Source: an uncultured Acetatifactor sp. (lineage in GTDB: Bacteria; Bacillota; Clostridia; Lachnospirales; Lachnospiraceae). Taken from it: a stretch of 64,000 nt of DNA. Positions 52,386-61,247 of the stretch are shown in pieces. Positions within the stretch are counted from its first letter, which is position 1; the number at the start of each line of letters is the position of its first letter. Location of the stretch: the NCBI GenBank assembly GCA_910586485.1, contig CAJUIA010000021.1, positions 1 to 64,000 on the forward strand, read 5' to 3'. The position numbers and the translations under genes were made by a program. The notes beneath the pieces were generated by a model. The model saw nothing but the letters and a program-made list of their open reading frames with translations, searched no databases and was not told the origin of the DNA.

Positions 52386-52640
52386 CTATACTGTCCGCTC
52401 TGCTTTCAGTTTTTTTACTTCATCAAGTGAAAGTCCTGCGTATTCCGCAATTTTTTCAAGTGTCAACATTCCGTCTGCTAACATTCTTTTAGCAACCTCT
52501 TTCAAAGATTCTTTTCTCATATCCTCCATCATTTTACACATTTCTTGAACTCCTTTCGGGTTTTCTTTCAAATATCTTGTTCGTTCTGCCATCAGTTCAA
52601 AATTCATATCAGCTGCCTGGGTACAGTTAAAATCGTGCAT
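52386..52640 (-). pseudogene. C-terminal remnant of a PD-(D/E)XK (Rpn-like) protein
   Basis: An 84-codon frame with HDFNCTQAADMNFELMAERT, then EMCKMMEDMRKESLKEVAKR and LEKIAEYAGLSLDEVKKLK. That is the characteristic C-terminal tail of PD-(D/E)XK nuclease-family (Rpn, transposase-31-like) proteins. The same frame continues upstream as KCEALF and further to about 52690 before a stop. The catalytic N-terminal part is missing, so the gene is a truncated remnant. Possibly it once belonged to a mobile or abandoned gene. Assignment rests on recalled motifs. Confidence 0.55.
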
Positions 52641-52757
52641 GAATAGCGCCTCGCATTTCTGGATCCCGGCTTGTTTGCAATAATACGAAATCTGTTATTT
52701 CCATCCTTTACGGTCTCGATACCAGTATCAAAACGATCATCTGTAAAATAGCATACC

Positions 52758-52787
52758 TTCTTTAAGCAGTTGTTCTTTAAGCAGTTG
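52758..52787. repeat. Perfect tandem 15-bp repeat after the kinase stop codon
   Basis: TTCTTTAAGCAGTTG occurs twice back to back (52758-52772 and 52773-52787), and a degenerate third copy (TCCTTTACGC) follows at 52788. The repeat lies directly after the stop codon of the kinase gene (52792-54009). Confidence 0.75.
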
Positions 52788-52791
52788 TCCT

Positions 52792-54009
52792 TTACGCCAT
52801 TTTAACAACAAGCGTTATAAAAAAACATCCCTCCCGAATATCCGCATATACCGCTCCGTTCATAAGCCCCATCAGTCTGCGGCATATGAAAAGACCAAGC
52901 CCGTTGCCCTGCACCCCGTTCGCATTATTTCCGCGATGAAAGCTCTCAAATATCTGCGGCAGCTCTTTACCTTCAAGCGTGCAGCCTGTATTTGCTACCG
53001 TGATAAGCTTACAGCCGTCCATCTTATCAAAGCTGATCTCGATTCGCCTGCCGTCACCGTATTTGATCGCATTTTCAAGCAGATTCTGCAGGCACTCCGC
53101 AAGGCGATCAGGGTCGCAGGAAAGAATACAGTCCTCCGTTTTTTGAATTACCAGCTCCGTTCCCCGCATGGCAAAGCAGGGTGCATATCTCGCCTCTATT
53201 CTTGTGATGACAGCACTTAGAAATGCCTCCCCCGGTGTGACCTCAAAGCTCATAAAGTCCTCGCTTGCCGCCTTTGTGATCTCACTGACAAAACGCTCTA
53301 TCTCATCCGCACGGGAGTTGATGCTTTCCGCAGCAGCACGTCGTTTTTCCTCGTCCTTGTATAATCCCCTGGCAAGTACCTTTGCACCAAGCTTTATTGC
53401 TGACAAGGGCGTTTTGATGTCATGGGAAAGAGAGAGCAGCAGGAGTTTTTTGTCCCGCTGCATGGCGATTTCTTTTTTGCGGCTGTCCTCGATACTCTCA
53501 CGCAGGAGATTCACACTCCATGTAAATTTTCCAAAGAAGCGGCTTTTTTCCTCCGGAATCGGAACCGCAAGATTGCCCCTTGCCAGCTCCTGAGAGACAT
53601 CGTTCAGCCTGTTGAAGGGCACAAGGATATGCTTCCGAATATAATACAAAAGCCACAGCATCAGCAGGAACAGCGCGCCAAATGCACCGTTTACGGCCGC
53701 AATGCCGCGCTGTCCGTTTCCGATAGTGTACTCCACACGATACAGCGCGCCGCCTGCTTTGATAATCAGACAATGCGCATCGGAGCTGTACAGGTCATCG
53801 CCTTCCGCCTGGAATACCCCTGTAATATGGGGATATTTTTCAAGCTCAAAGCTTCCCGTCTCCGCTATCTCATTTGCCAGCCGTTTGGCCTCCACGCGAT
53901 AAATACCCTCATTGCTGTTTTTTACTCCCACAAGAAACAGATTGCAAACCGCCGTCAGCAAAAGAAATACCATTATCACTGCCATACACAGTCTTCTGAA
54001 AGCTTTCAT
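52792..54009 (-). CDS. Sensor histidine kinase (FtsX module)
   Basis: A 405-residue protein: transmembrane helices near residues 8-28 and 108-128, a short outside domain between, a HAMP-like linker (RKHILVPFNRLNDVSQELARG), and a kinase domain with the His in LSLSHDIKTPLSAIKLGAKV and the N-box LLENAIKYGDGRRI; the G-box is HRGNNANGVQGNGLGLFIC. The start overlaps the regulator stop by four bases. It is the last gene of the operon with the FtsX ABC pair and the response regulator. It most likely senses the compound transported or blocked by that ABC pair. Confidence 0.92.
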   Translation of the reverse strand: MKAFRRLCMAVIMVFLLLTAVCNLFLVGVKNSNEGIYRVEAKRLANEIAETGSFELEKYPHITGVFQAEGDDLYSSDAHCLIIKAGGALYRVEYTIGNGQRGIAAVNGAFGALFLLMLWLLYYIRKHILVPFNRLNDVSQELARGNLAVPIPEEKSRFFGKFTWSVNLLRESIEDSRKKEIAMQRDKKLLLLSLSHDIKTPLSAIKLGAKVLARGLYKDEEKRRAAAESINSRADEIERFVSEITKAASEDFMSFEVTPGEAFLSAVITRIEARYAPCFAMRGTELVIQKTEDCILSCDPDRLAECLQNLLENAIKYGDGRRIEISFDKMDGCKLITVANTGCTLEGKELPQIFESFHRGNNANGVQGNGLGLFICRRLMGLMNGAVYADIREGCFFITLVVKMA

Positions 54010-54668
54010 ACAAACTTATACCCCACACCCCAGACGGTCAGCAAACGCTTTGCATTCTTAGGATCATCACCCAGCTTCTGACGAAGTCGATTGATATGCA
54101 CATGGAGCGTCTGTAGCTCCGAATCACTGTCGCTGCCCCAGACAGTACGAAACAGGTACTCTTTTTTCAAAGCTTTACCCTGATTCTCAAGCAGAAGCGC
54201 CAACAGGTCAAATTCCTTGGCCGGCAGTTCCAGGGGCTTTCCGTCGATGACCGCTGTTTTATCTGCAAGATTGAGGGTCACACCGTCCGCCGACAATAGA
54301 TTGCGCTGATACCGCCGCTTAAATATCCCCTTGATCTTAGCGATCAGAAGATCAATGTCATAGGGCTTTTCAATATAATCGTCCGCCCCCAGGTCAAAGC
54401 CGTTCAGCTTGTCCTCCTTGCCTGTCCTTGAACTGACAATCAATATGGGCGTATCCGCACTTTCCCGCAGTTTGGAGCAGACCGCAAAGCCGTTTCCATC
54501 GGGGAGATTGATGTCAAGCACCACAAGCCTTGCGCCATATCGTTCAAAGAGCTGCCCTGCACGCTCTCCGCTGTCCACACTTGACACAGTATAGCCCTCG
54601 TCACGCAGAAAGTCCGTCAACAAGCCGGCCAGCTCCTTATCGTCTTCCACAATCAAAATATCAATCAT
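54006..54668 (-). CDS. OmpR/PhoB-type response regulator (FtsX module)
   Basis: A 220-residue protein with the acceptor Asp in LVVLDINLPDGNGFAVC and the conserved Lys in YIEKPYDIDLLIAKI, and the winged-helix region LELPAKEFDLLALLLENQGK, TLHVHINRLRQKLGDDPKN. GAGGTGATTTT precedes the ATG. The operon order is permease, ATPase, regulator, kinase. Candidate sites are the GTTAA repeats at 57922-57937 before the permease gene. Confidence 0.93.
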   Translation of the reverse strand: MIDILIVEDDKELAGLLTDFLRDEGYTVSSVDSGERAGQLFERYGARLVVLDINLPDGNGFAVCSKLRESADTPILIVSSRTGKEDKLNGFDLGADDYIEKPYDIDLLIAKIKGIFKRRYQRNLLSADGVTLNLADKTAVIDGKPLELPAKEFDLLALLLENQGKALKKEYLFRTVWGSDSDSELQTLHVHINRLRQKLGDDPKNAKRLLTVWGVGYKFV

Positions 54669-54687
54669 AAAATCACCTCTGCAAATA

Positions 54688-55461
54688 TCACCAGCCCTGT
54701 TCCATAAGCCAGTTGTTCAGCTCTCTTTCGCGGTCGCGAAGCTCCCTGTCACCGCCGTTAAAATGTCCCATTTCCTTTTCCCCAACGATACCGCCGTCCA
54801 CAAGGTAAAGCACCCTGCTGCACTTAGCGGCAACCTTTGAATCATGGGTCACGCACATGATCGTAGTACCATCGCGGTTTAAGGAGAGCAGCTCGTTCAT
54901 GACCTCATCGGAGCTGGCACGGTTTAATGCGCCTGTGGGCTCGTCAGCAAAGATCATCCTGGGATTGTTTATCATACTCCGGCAGATACAGGCCCTCTGA
55001 AGCTGTCCGCCCGATACCTCGTTGATGTCGTTGCCGCCCACGCTGTCGATGCCAAGCCTGCGCATGAGCGCTCGGCCCCGCTCTTCGGTCTGCCTGCGGC
55101 TCTCTGCATTCTTTTTCGACTTTACCGCAGGAAAAATAATATTGTCAAGCACCGAAAGATTTTTCATCATGTACATCTGCTGGAAAATGAAGCCCATTTC
55201 GTCCAGTCTGAGCCTTGCAAGCTCCTTATCGCCCAGCTTTGCCGTCTCCTTGCCGTTAAAGAACACCTTGCCCGCGGTCACTCTGTCCATTCCCGAAACG
55301 CAGTAGAGCAGCGTGCTTTTGCCTGAGCCTGAGGGTCCCATGACCGCTACCATTTCCCCTTCGCTGATCGTCAGATCGACGTTTTTCAACACATTGTTCT
55401 GATGCTTGTTCACGATATATGTCTTGCAAAGTCCCTTTGTCTGTAAAACCGCATGATTCAT
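54688..55461 (-). CDS. ABC transporter ATP-binding protein (FtsX module)
   Basis: A 257-residue ATPase: Walker A GPSGSGKSTLLYCVSG, signature VSGGQLQRACICRSM (a V and Q variant), Walker B MIFADEPTGALN, and VTHDSKVAAK. The class is LolD/MacB-like, again with an FtsX partner. AGGAGG precedes the ATG. A highly charged C-terminal stretch (GGDRELRDRERELNNWLMEQ) is unusual for this family. It is the second gene of the operon. Confidence 0.9.
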   Translation of the reverse strand: MNHAVLQTKGLCKTYIVNKHQNNVLKNVDLTISEGEMVAVMGPSGSGKSTLLYCVSGMDRVTAGKVFFNGKETAKLGDKELARLRLDEMGFIFQQMYMMKNLSVLDNIIFPAVKSKKNAESRRQTEERGRALMRRLGIDSVGGNDINEVSGGQLQRACICRSMINNPRMIFADEPTGALNRASSDEVMNELLSLNRDGTTIMCVTHDSKVAAKCSRVLYLVDGGIVGEKEMGHFNGGDRELRDRERELNNWLMEQGW

Positions 55462-55510
55462 TCTATTGTCCTCCTTATTCCAGTTGGTGTTTCTCTATTT
55501 CGAAACTATT

Positions 55511-57862
55511 TTATTCTATACTTGCCGTATCGGAAGCCTTGATCGTTTTTGTGTAAAGCGCTGTCAGGAAAGAGCCCAGAGCGGTCACGCCGATGAGAAT
55601 TGCCGGGCAGCCCACAAATATTTCCAGCGGATCAAAATCGCATTGCAGGCCTGATATATCGCCGATCATGTTACCGATCCAATTCATCATTACGTTGCTG
55701 ATCGGCATAAGCGCCGCGGTCGAAACAATGCAGGCAATCACCGATACGATCACAAATCGCAGTGTATGCTGTGCAACAATGCTGCTGTCAGGAATCCCCA
55801 CCGCTTTCATCAGTGCAATCTCGCTTTTTTCCTTTGAGAGGAACGAACGCTCCATGAGTATGACGATCAATGCCGTTACGATCACAGTAATGATCATCAT
55901 CATCTTTTTAGTCGCATTCAGCGTATCGGACATTCCCGTAAAATGATTGATGTAATCCGGGGAAGAATACACCTTGTCAGTTTCGAGCAGATCTTTAAGC
56001 TTTTCAATGTTTTGGTTTATCTGCTCCTTGTCGGGGCTGCCGTCAAAGTGTATCTGCACGCCCATCACATTGCTTGCCTCCTGATGTCCGAGGTCAAAAT
56101 CTTTATATAGAAAAGCGGCGTTAGCGGTGTTGACGAACGAAGAAAATGTTCCCGTGATCATAAACTCATACTCTTTTTCATTTATGACTGCCGTTACCCT
56201 GTCGCCGATCTCTGCGCCCAGATTATCGAGGGTGCCTGCCGTTACGGCGATCTCGTCCACCTTCTGTGGAGCGCTGCCTTTGTCTACATAGAACGTGTCA
56301 TTTGTTTCCCCTTTCATGACGCGAAAATTAACCGTTTCTGTTTTGTCTTCATGTGATGTTTCAAACTGCGCACCTATCGTCATTGTGCACTTGCCGGGCA
56401 TTCCGTTATCGGCAAGGAGTTTTTCGGTATCTGCGATGATTGCCTTATGCGTACTCTGATCCGTCATGACTTTTGCAAGTATTTCGCTGTCCATGATATG
56501 CGCTTCGCTTGAGGGTACATCGAAGAAACGCAGCAGTTTTTCACTTTTTAATGTCAACTCAAAATTTGACATGATCGTCATCAACAGGATACAGAGCGTA
56601 AACACAACCGTTATGATAGAAAACTGTTTCGGTGAACTAAGCACATCATTGACTGAGAAAAATGCCGCCTGTGGCAGCTTAGAACGGCCTAAACGCAAAA
56701 GACTCCTTTTTTGAAAACGTTCGCCCGTCTGCCCGCTTCTTACTGCATCAATCGGTGAGAGTTTATTGACTCTGCGTGTGCAGCCATAGCAGAACAGCAG
56801 GATCATGATCACTACTGCCACAGAACTTAAAATCCCCATAAGAGTGCCGCTCTCGCTGCCGAGAACCATATTTTCCGATACCGTTTTCATCATCATACGC
56901 CTAAGAGGGATGGAACTAAAATACCCGATCAGTGCACCGACCACGGCAATAGCAAGATATTTGACAATATACAGGCTTCTGATCCCGGCGTTACCGATAC
57001 CGACTGCCTTCATCACACCGATCTCACGAAATTCCTCGCTGATCGTAAAGCCTATGGTGAAACGCAGCACTGCAAATGCTGTGAACATCAGCACAACGCT
57101 GATTATCATTAAAGCATAAGCCAAAAGCATATCATAGAGATAAATACTCTTGCTTTCTTCCCGTGTGATGACAAATACACGGTCATAGTTCTTTGCAAGT
57201 TCCTTGATTTCATCAACATCGGATGTATTGATATAAAACTGCTTGTAATTCAGGATATGAGCGGCTTCGTCCTTGTCAAGATAGTCATAGTCAGCAGAGT
57301 TTATGATAAGATACGGGGAATCAGCTTTTCCCGAACGGGACAGCGCACCCTTGAACCGTCCCATAAACTGAAGCGTAAGATGGCAGTCACCCACAGTAAG
57401 CTCCACCTCGTCGCCCTTTTTTATAGCAACGTCCTGTAAAAAAGGCGCACTGGCATAAAAACAGCCCCTGTCCACGTTTTCGATGATGTTATTGTTCTCA
57501 TCAAAATAGTTAATCGCCATTTCACCATCGGAAATCAAGCAGGCGGCATTCGTGAAATTATCGAGCTTCTTTCCGTTATGCCAGAAACTCTTTGAGCTGC
57601 AGCTCAGCCAATGCTCGGTCTTTATCTCCCTGACGCAGGCAAGCTCGGCGAGCCTTTCTCCCGCGTCGTTTTCTCCCAGGGTCATCACGGTGACATCAGG
57701 GACATTTGCCGCATCGAAATAATGCTCGATACCGCCAGTCACAGCTATGATGTTGTTCACCGCCGCCGCTGCAAACATGGAACACAAAATGACAAACAGC
57801 AGTAAAATGATGTTCATGGTCCTTTTGCGTTTCAGGTCTTTTTTTAATATTCTCCAGAACAT
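55511..57862 (-). CDS. FtsX-like ABC transporter permease
   Basis: A 783-residue membrane protein with an N-terminal helix (residues about 15-38), an outside domain to about 235, three helices (about 240-270, 285-315 and 340-365), a middle helix near 420-440, an outside domain, and three more near 655-675, 705-735 and 750-775. The coupling motifs GVMKAVGIGNAGIRS and ALMKAVGIPDSSIVA appear in both halves. AGAGGGATACGCT precedes the ATG. It is the first gene of the operon. Family members remove antimicrobial peptides or lipid-active toxins. Confidence 0.9.
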   Translation of the reverse strand: MFWRILKKDLKRKRTMNIILLLFVILCSMFAAAAVNNIIAVTGGIEHYFDAANVPDVTVMTLGENDAGERLAELACVREIKTEHWLSCSSKSFWHNGKKLDNFTNAACLISDGEMAINYFDENNNIIENVDRGCFYASAPFLQDVAIKKGDEVELTVGDCHLTLQFMGRFKGALSRSGKADSPYLIINSADYDYLDKDEAAHILNYKQFYINTSDVDEIKELAKNYDRVFVITREESKSIYLYDMLLAYALMIISVVLMFTAFAVLRFTIGFTISEEFREIGVMKAVGIGNAGIRSLYIVKYLAIAVVGALIGYFSSIPLRRMMMKTVSENMVLGSESGTLMGILSSVAVVIMILLFCYGCTRRVNKLSPIDAVRSGQTGERFQKRSLLRLGRSKLPQAAFFSVNDVLSSPKQFSIITVVFTLCILLMTIMSNFELTLKSEKLLRFFDVPSSEAHIMDSEILAKVMTDQSTHKAIIADTEKLLADNGMPGKCTMTIGAQFETSHEDKTETVNFRVMKGETNDTFYVDKGSAPQKVDEIAVTAGTLDNLGAEIGDRVTAVINEKEYEFMITGTFSSFVNTANAAFLYKDFDLGHQEASNVMGVQIHFDGSPDKEQINQNIEKLKDLLETDKVYSSPDYINHFTGMSDTLNATKKMMMIITVIVTALIVILMERSFLSKEKSEIALMKAVGIPDSSIVAQHTLRFVIVSVIACIVSTAALMPISNVMMNWIGNMIGDISGLQCDFDPLEIFVGCPAILIGVTALGSFLTALYTKTIKASDTASIE

Positions 57863-57921
57863 AGCGTATCCCTCTTTTCTTACGTTTTTTCTCCATGTTC
57901 TGAATCATAGCATAGAAATTC

Positions 57922-57937
57922 TTAACAAGTCTTTAAC
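57922..57937 (-). promoter_or_regulatory. Direct repeats before the FtsX operon
   Basis: Written on the minus strand, GTTAA recurs with an 11-bp period (plus-strand TTAAC at 57922-57926 and 57933-57937). It lies 60-75 bases upstream of the permease ATG, inside the end of the MATE gene. A possible -10 TATGAT (minus strand) lies downstream at about 57905-57910. This is a candidate site for the regulator encoded at 54006-54668. Confidence 0.45.
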
Positions 57938-59285
57938 TTTTTGGATTCATATGAAAAAACAGACTCTCCCTGCCCCGCATATAAAAGATCACGCAGATCG
58001 CCACCGACAGCAGCGACCCGACGGGAGCCGCCCAGCCCATGGGATACAGTGATTCCGGAAAATACAGGGACGCCAGATATGCCCCCGGAATCCGCACCAA
58101 AAGAGCCGAGGCCACGTTATGTACAAAGGAAAGGACCGACTTACCGTAAGCGCAGAAATAGCCGCTGAAGCAGAAGTGAATTCCCGCTGCCGCGCAGTCA
58201 AAGGCATAAGACCTTAAATATTGTCCTCCCAGCCGGATTACCTCTGGCTCTTCTCCCGCAAACAGCCCCACCAGTGCTTCCGCGGCAAACTGGCAGGCAA
58301 ACGCCACTGCCAGGCCAAAACACACACTGATGCGGATACCGTACCACAACACCTTTTCCGCCTGCTCATGCTTCCCTGCCCCTGCGTTCTGAGAGGCAAT
58401 GGCCGAAACGGAGGAAAGCATGGCCGAGGGCACAAGGAAGAAAAAGCCGATCAGCTTTTCCACAATCCCCACCGCTGCCGCCACGTCCACTCCCCTGCCG
58501 TTAGCAATGGCAGTTATGACCAAAAAAGAAATCTGAATGATCCCGTCCTGAACCGCGATGGGAATCCCCACTTTAAGAATACCGGGCAGCGTCCCCTGCT
58601 CCGGCTTAAGATCCTGGACCTGCAGCCCAATCTGCGCCTTTCTCCGCTGCATGGCCGTAAACGCCAAAAGGACGCTGCAGCCCTGAGCCGCCACCGTAGC
58701 AATGGCGGCGCCCCTTGCGCCCATGGCAAACGGGCCGATCAAAATGCAGTCCAGCACGATATTAATGACGCCTGCCGCCGCCACAAAATACATAGGCGTC
58801 TTAGAATCCCCCAGCCCTCTGAAAATACTGCTGATCACGTTATAGGCCGTGATAAAAGGAATACCGATGAAGCACACCAGCAGATACTCCTTCGCCTGCT
58901 CCACCGCTTCCGGCGGAGTTGCCAGCACCGCCACCACCCCGTCCAGACACAGAATCAAAAGAAAGGTAAGCGCCAAAGCAAAAACGGCAAAAAGAGTCAC
59001 CGTATTTCCGATGACTCTAGCTGCTTTTTCCTTTTTGCCCGCACCGACGGAATGCCCGATGGCCACCGTGCTTCCCATGGAAAGCCCCGCAATGACCACC
59101 GTCAGCATATGTGTGACCTGACTGCCCACAGATACTGCCGTAATGGTATCGGCCCCGCACCATTGCCCCACAAAGAATAAATCTGCCAGCCCGTAAAACG
59201 TCTGTAAAAAGCTGGAAATCAAAAAGGGCAGAGAAAACCGGATCAGATTTTTAAACATACTGCCCTGTGTCAAGTTATTCTGCAT
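57933..59285 (-). CDS. MATE family efflux transporter
   Basis: A 450-residue membrane protein with twelve transmembrane segments arranged in two similar halves. MATE patterns are FKNLIRFSLPFLISSFLQTFYGLADLFFVG at the start and SIFRGLGDSKTPMYFVAAAGVINIVLDC. It resembles the DinF/NorM group, which exports cationic drugs in exchange for protons or sodium. I chose ATG 59285, with GGGGGAC upstream; an earlier in-frame start adds a basic tail with no conservation. A collapsed second copy lies at 52111-52212. The large hairpin at 59384-59443 precedes its promoter region. Confidence 0.93.
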   Translation of the reverse strand: MQNNLTQGSMFKNLIRFSLPFLISSFLQTFYGLADLFFVGQWCGADTITAVSVGSQVTHMLTVVIAGLSMGSTVAIGHSVGAGKKEKAARVIGNTVTLFAVFALALTFLLILCLDGVVAVLATPPEAVEQAKEYLLVCFIGIPFITAYNVISSIFRGLGDSKTPMYFVAAAGVINIVLDCILIGPFAMGARGAAIATVAAQGCSVLLAFTAMQRRKAQIGLQVQDLKPEQGTLPGILKVGIPIAVQDGIIQISFLVITAIANGRGVDVAAAVGIVEKLIGFFFLVPSAMLSSVSAIASQNAGAGKHEQAEKVLWYGIRISVCFGLAVAFACQFAAEALVGLFAGEEPEVIRLGGQYLRSYAFDCAAAGIHFCFSGYFCAYGKSVLSFVHNVASALLVRIPGAYLASLYFPESLYPMGWAAPVGSLLSVAICVIFYMRGRESLFFHMNPKS

Positions 59286-59357
59286 GATCCTTTGTCCCCC
59301 TTTTACACACTTCCAGGCATGCCGGCACAAACCAATCCCATAGAACTAAAGTTCATG

Positions 59358-59443
59358 GAAGAACGCTGGTTTTGCGTTCTTCGAGGCGAAACTTAGATTT
59401 TCTTAGGTTGGGTTCTTTTCAACCTTAGAAAATCTTTTCGCCT
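59358..59443. repeat. Two large inverted repeats upstream of the MATE gene
   Basis: The first: GAAGAACGC (59358-59366) with GCGTTCTTC (59374-59382), perfect. The second: AGGCGAAA (59384-59391) plus AGATTTTCTTAGGTTG (59395-59410) pairing with CAACCTTAGAAAATCT (59420-59435) and TTTCGCCT (59436-59443), with one mismatch and a three-base bulge. They lie between the MATE start and the ABC exporter end. Stems of this length without a T-run suggest a miniature transposon or a structured control RNA. Confidence 0.6.
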
Positions 59444-59506
59444 TATCATACCAAATGTATCCGTCCGTTGCAACCATCTGGCATTTAAAAAATCGGGCCT
59501 GCCCTT

Positions 59507-61246
59507 TTACGCAAACTGGCTGTTATAAAGCGCCGCATATTTTCCATTTTTCTCCATCAGCTCTTCATGGTTTCCCACCTCCTTTATATCTCCGTCCTCC
59601 ATATACAAAATCATGTCCGCATCCCGGATGGTGGAAAGGCGGTGGGCGATTACAAAGCTGGTGCGCCCCTTCATCAGCTGCGCCATGGCCCGCTGAATCA
59701 ATACCTCCGTATGGGTATCCACATTACTGGTGGCCTCGTCCAGAATCATGATTTCCGGATCGGAGGCAATGGCTCTGGCAATGGTAAGAAGCTGCCGCTC
59801 CCCCTGCGAAATATTTTCCGCACCCTTTGTCAGCTCCATGTCATATCCGCCCGGCAGGGTTTTAATAAAATCATGGGCGCAGGCAGACTTTGCGGAAGCA
59901 ATGATCCTTTCTCTGTCCATATTTTCTTCCGCATATCCCAGGTTATCAGCAATGGTCCCCTGAAACAGCCATGTGTCCTGCAAGACCATACCGAAGCGGT
60001 CCCGCAGCTCTTCTCTGGACATATCGCAGATATTGACCCCGTCCACCATGATAGCGCCGTCGTTAATTTCATAAAAGCGCATCAACAGATTGATCAGCGT
60101 TGTTTTACCCGCTCCTGTAGGACCCACAACAGCCACCTTCTGACCGGGCTTTACCGTTAGATTAACCCCCTTCATCAGCAGGTTCCCCGGCGTATAGCCA
60201 AAGTGAACGTCCCGGAAGGTTACGCTGCCGAAACGGTTTTCCGGAACGAGACACGCTTCGGCCTCAGGCAGCTCTTCCTCTGCATCCAGCAGGGCAAAAA
60301 TCCGATCCCCCGCGGCTCTGGCAGCGCCGAAGCTTCCGGCCATACCTGCCAGCGAGGAAAAGGGCTCGGCAAACCGACGGGTATACTCCAGCATGGCCTG
60401 TACGTTTCCCACGGTAATGCGGCCGCCAATCGCCCAGATACAGCCCAGCGCCGCACAGATTACGTAACCCATATCATTCACAAAGGTAGTGATGGGGCTG
60501 ACTGCGCCTGCAGCCGTCTCTGCCTGGCAGGAGCTGCTTTCCAGTTCCCGGTTTAAAGCATGGAACTGCCGCTTTGCCCTTTCCTGATAGTTAAAGGACT
60601 GAATCACCTGCTGTCCGTTATACATTTCCTCGATATAACCGTTTAATCTGCCCAGCAGCTCCTGCTGCCTTCCGTAATGCCTGCCGCTTGCCTTCATCAC
60701 GCCTGCCGCGCTCAGCAAAGACAATGGCACCATAATGATCGGAATCAGCGTCAGCCTGGGACTGATGGCCAGCATCATCAAAAGTATTCCCACTGCCGTA
60801 ATTACCTGGGTCACAATGGAGGTAAGATTCTGGCTGACGGTGTTATTGATGGTATCTACATCATTGGTAATCACACTGAGAATGTCGCCATGGGTATGAG
60901 TATCATAATAATTAAGGCGCAGCCTGTGCATTTTGCCGTCAATATCCTCTCTGATCCTGCCCATCACATTGGCAGTGATCTTTGCCATGTGGAAGCCCTG
61001 TAAAACCGAAAAGAACTGCGCCGTCAGATATAATGCCACCAGGGCACCAAGCAGCCAGAGAATAGTTTCCCAGTAAAAAACGCCGTCCCGGATACTGTCA
61101 AACAAAGCTGTCGTAACCCTGCCGATGACAAAAGGGGCCATCACCGTAAACACCGTGCTCACTGCCGCAAAGAGCAAAACAAAAAACAAACGCAGACGGT
61201 ATGCCTTCAGGTATGCAAAAAGACGTTTAAAGGTATGTTTCTTCAT
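59507..61246 (-). CDS. ABC exporter subunit (canonical nucleotide site)
   Basis: A 579-residue protein: six transmembrane helices in residues about 15-310 and an ATPase domain with Walker A GPTGAGKTTLINLLMRFY, signature ISQGERQLLTIARAI, Walker B IMILDEATSNVDT and AHRLSTIRDAD. The catalytic Glu is present. GGAGG precedes ATG 61246, one base after the stop of the other subunit. Together with the protein at 61248-62972 it forms a heterodimeric exporter of the BmrCD/LmrCD/TM287-288 type, known for multidrug or lipid-linked substrates. Confidence 0.93.
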   Translation of the reverse strand: MKKHTFKRLFAYLKAYRLRLFFVLLFAAVSTVFTVMAPFVIGRVTTALFDSIRDGVFYWETILWLLGALVALYLTAQFFSVLQGFHMAKITANVMGRIREDIDGKMHRLRLNYYDTHTHGDILSVITNDVDTINNTVSQNLTSIVTQVITAVGILLMMLAISPRLTLIPIIMVPLSLLSAAGVMKASGRHYGRQQELLGRLNGYIEEMYNGQQVIQSFNYQERAKRQFHALNRELESSSCQAETAAGAVSPITTFVNDMGYVICAALGCIWAIGGRITVGNVQAMLEYTRRFAEPFSSLAGMAGSFGAARAAGDRIFALLDAEEELPEAEACLVPENRFGSVTFRDVHFGYTPGNLLMKGVNLTVKPGQKVAVVGPTGAGKTTLINLLMRFYEINDGAIMVDGVNICDMSREELRDRFGMVLQDTWLFQGTIADNLGYAEENMDRERIIASAKSACAHDFIKTLPGGYDMELTKGAENISQGERQLLTIARAIASDPEIMILDEATSNVDTHTEVLIQRAMAQLMKGRTSFVIAHRLSTIRDADMILYMEDGDIKEVGNHEELMEKNGKYAALYNSQFA

Positions 61247-61247
61247 A

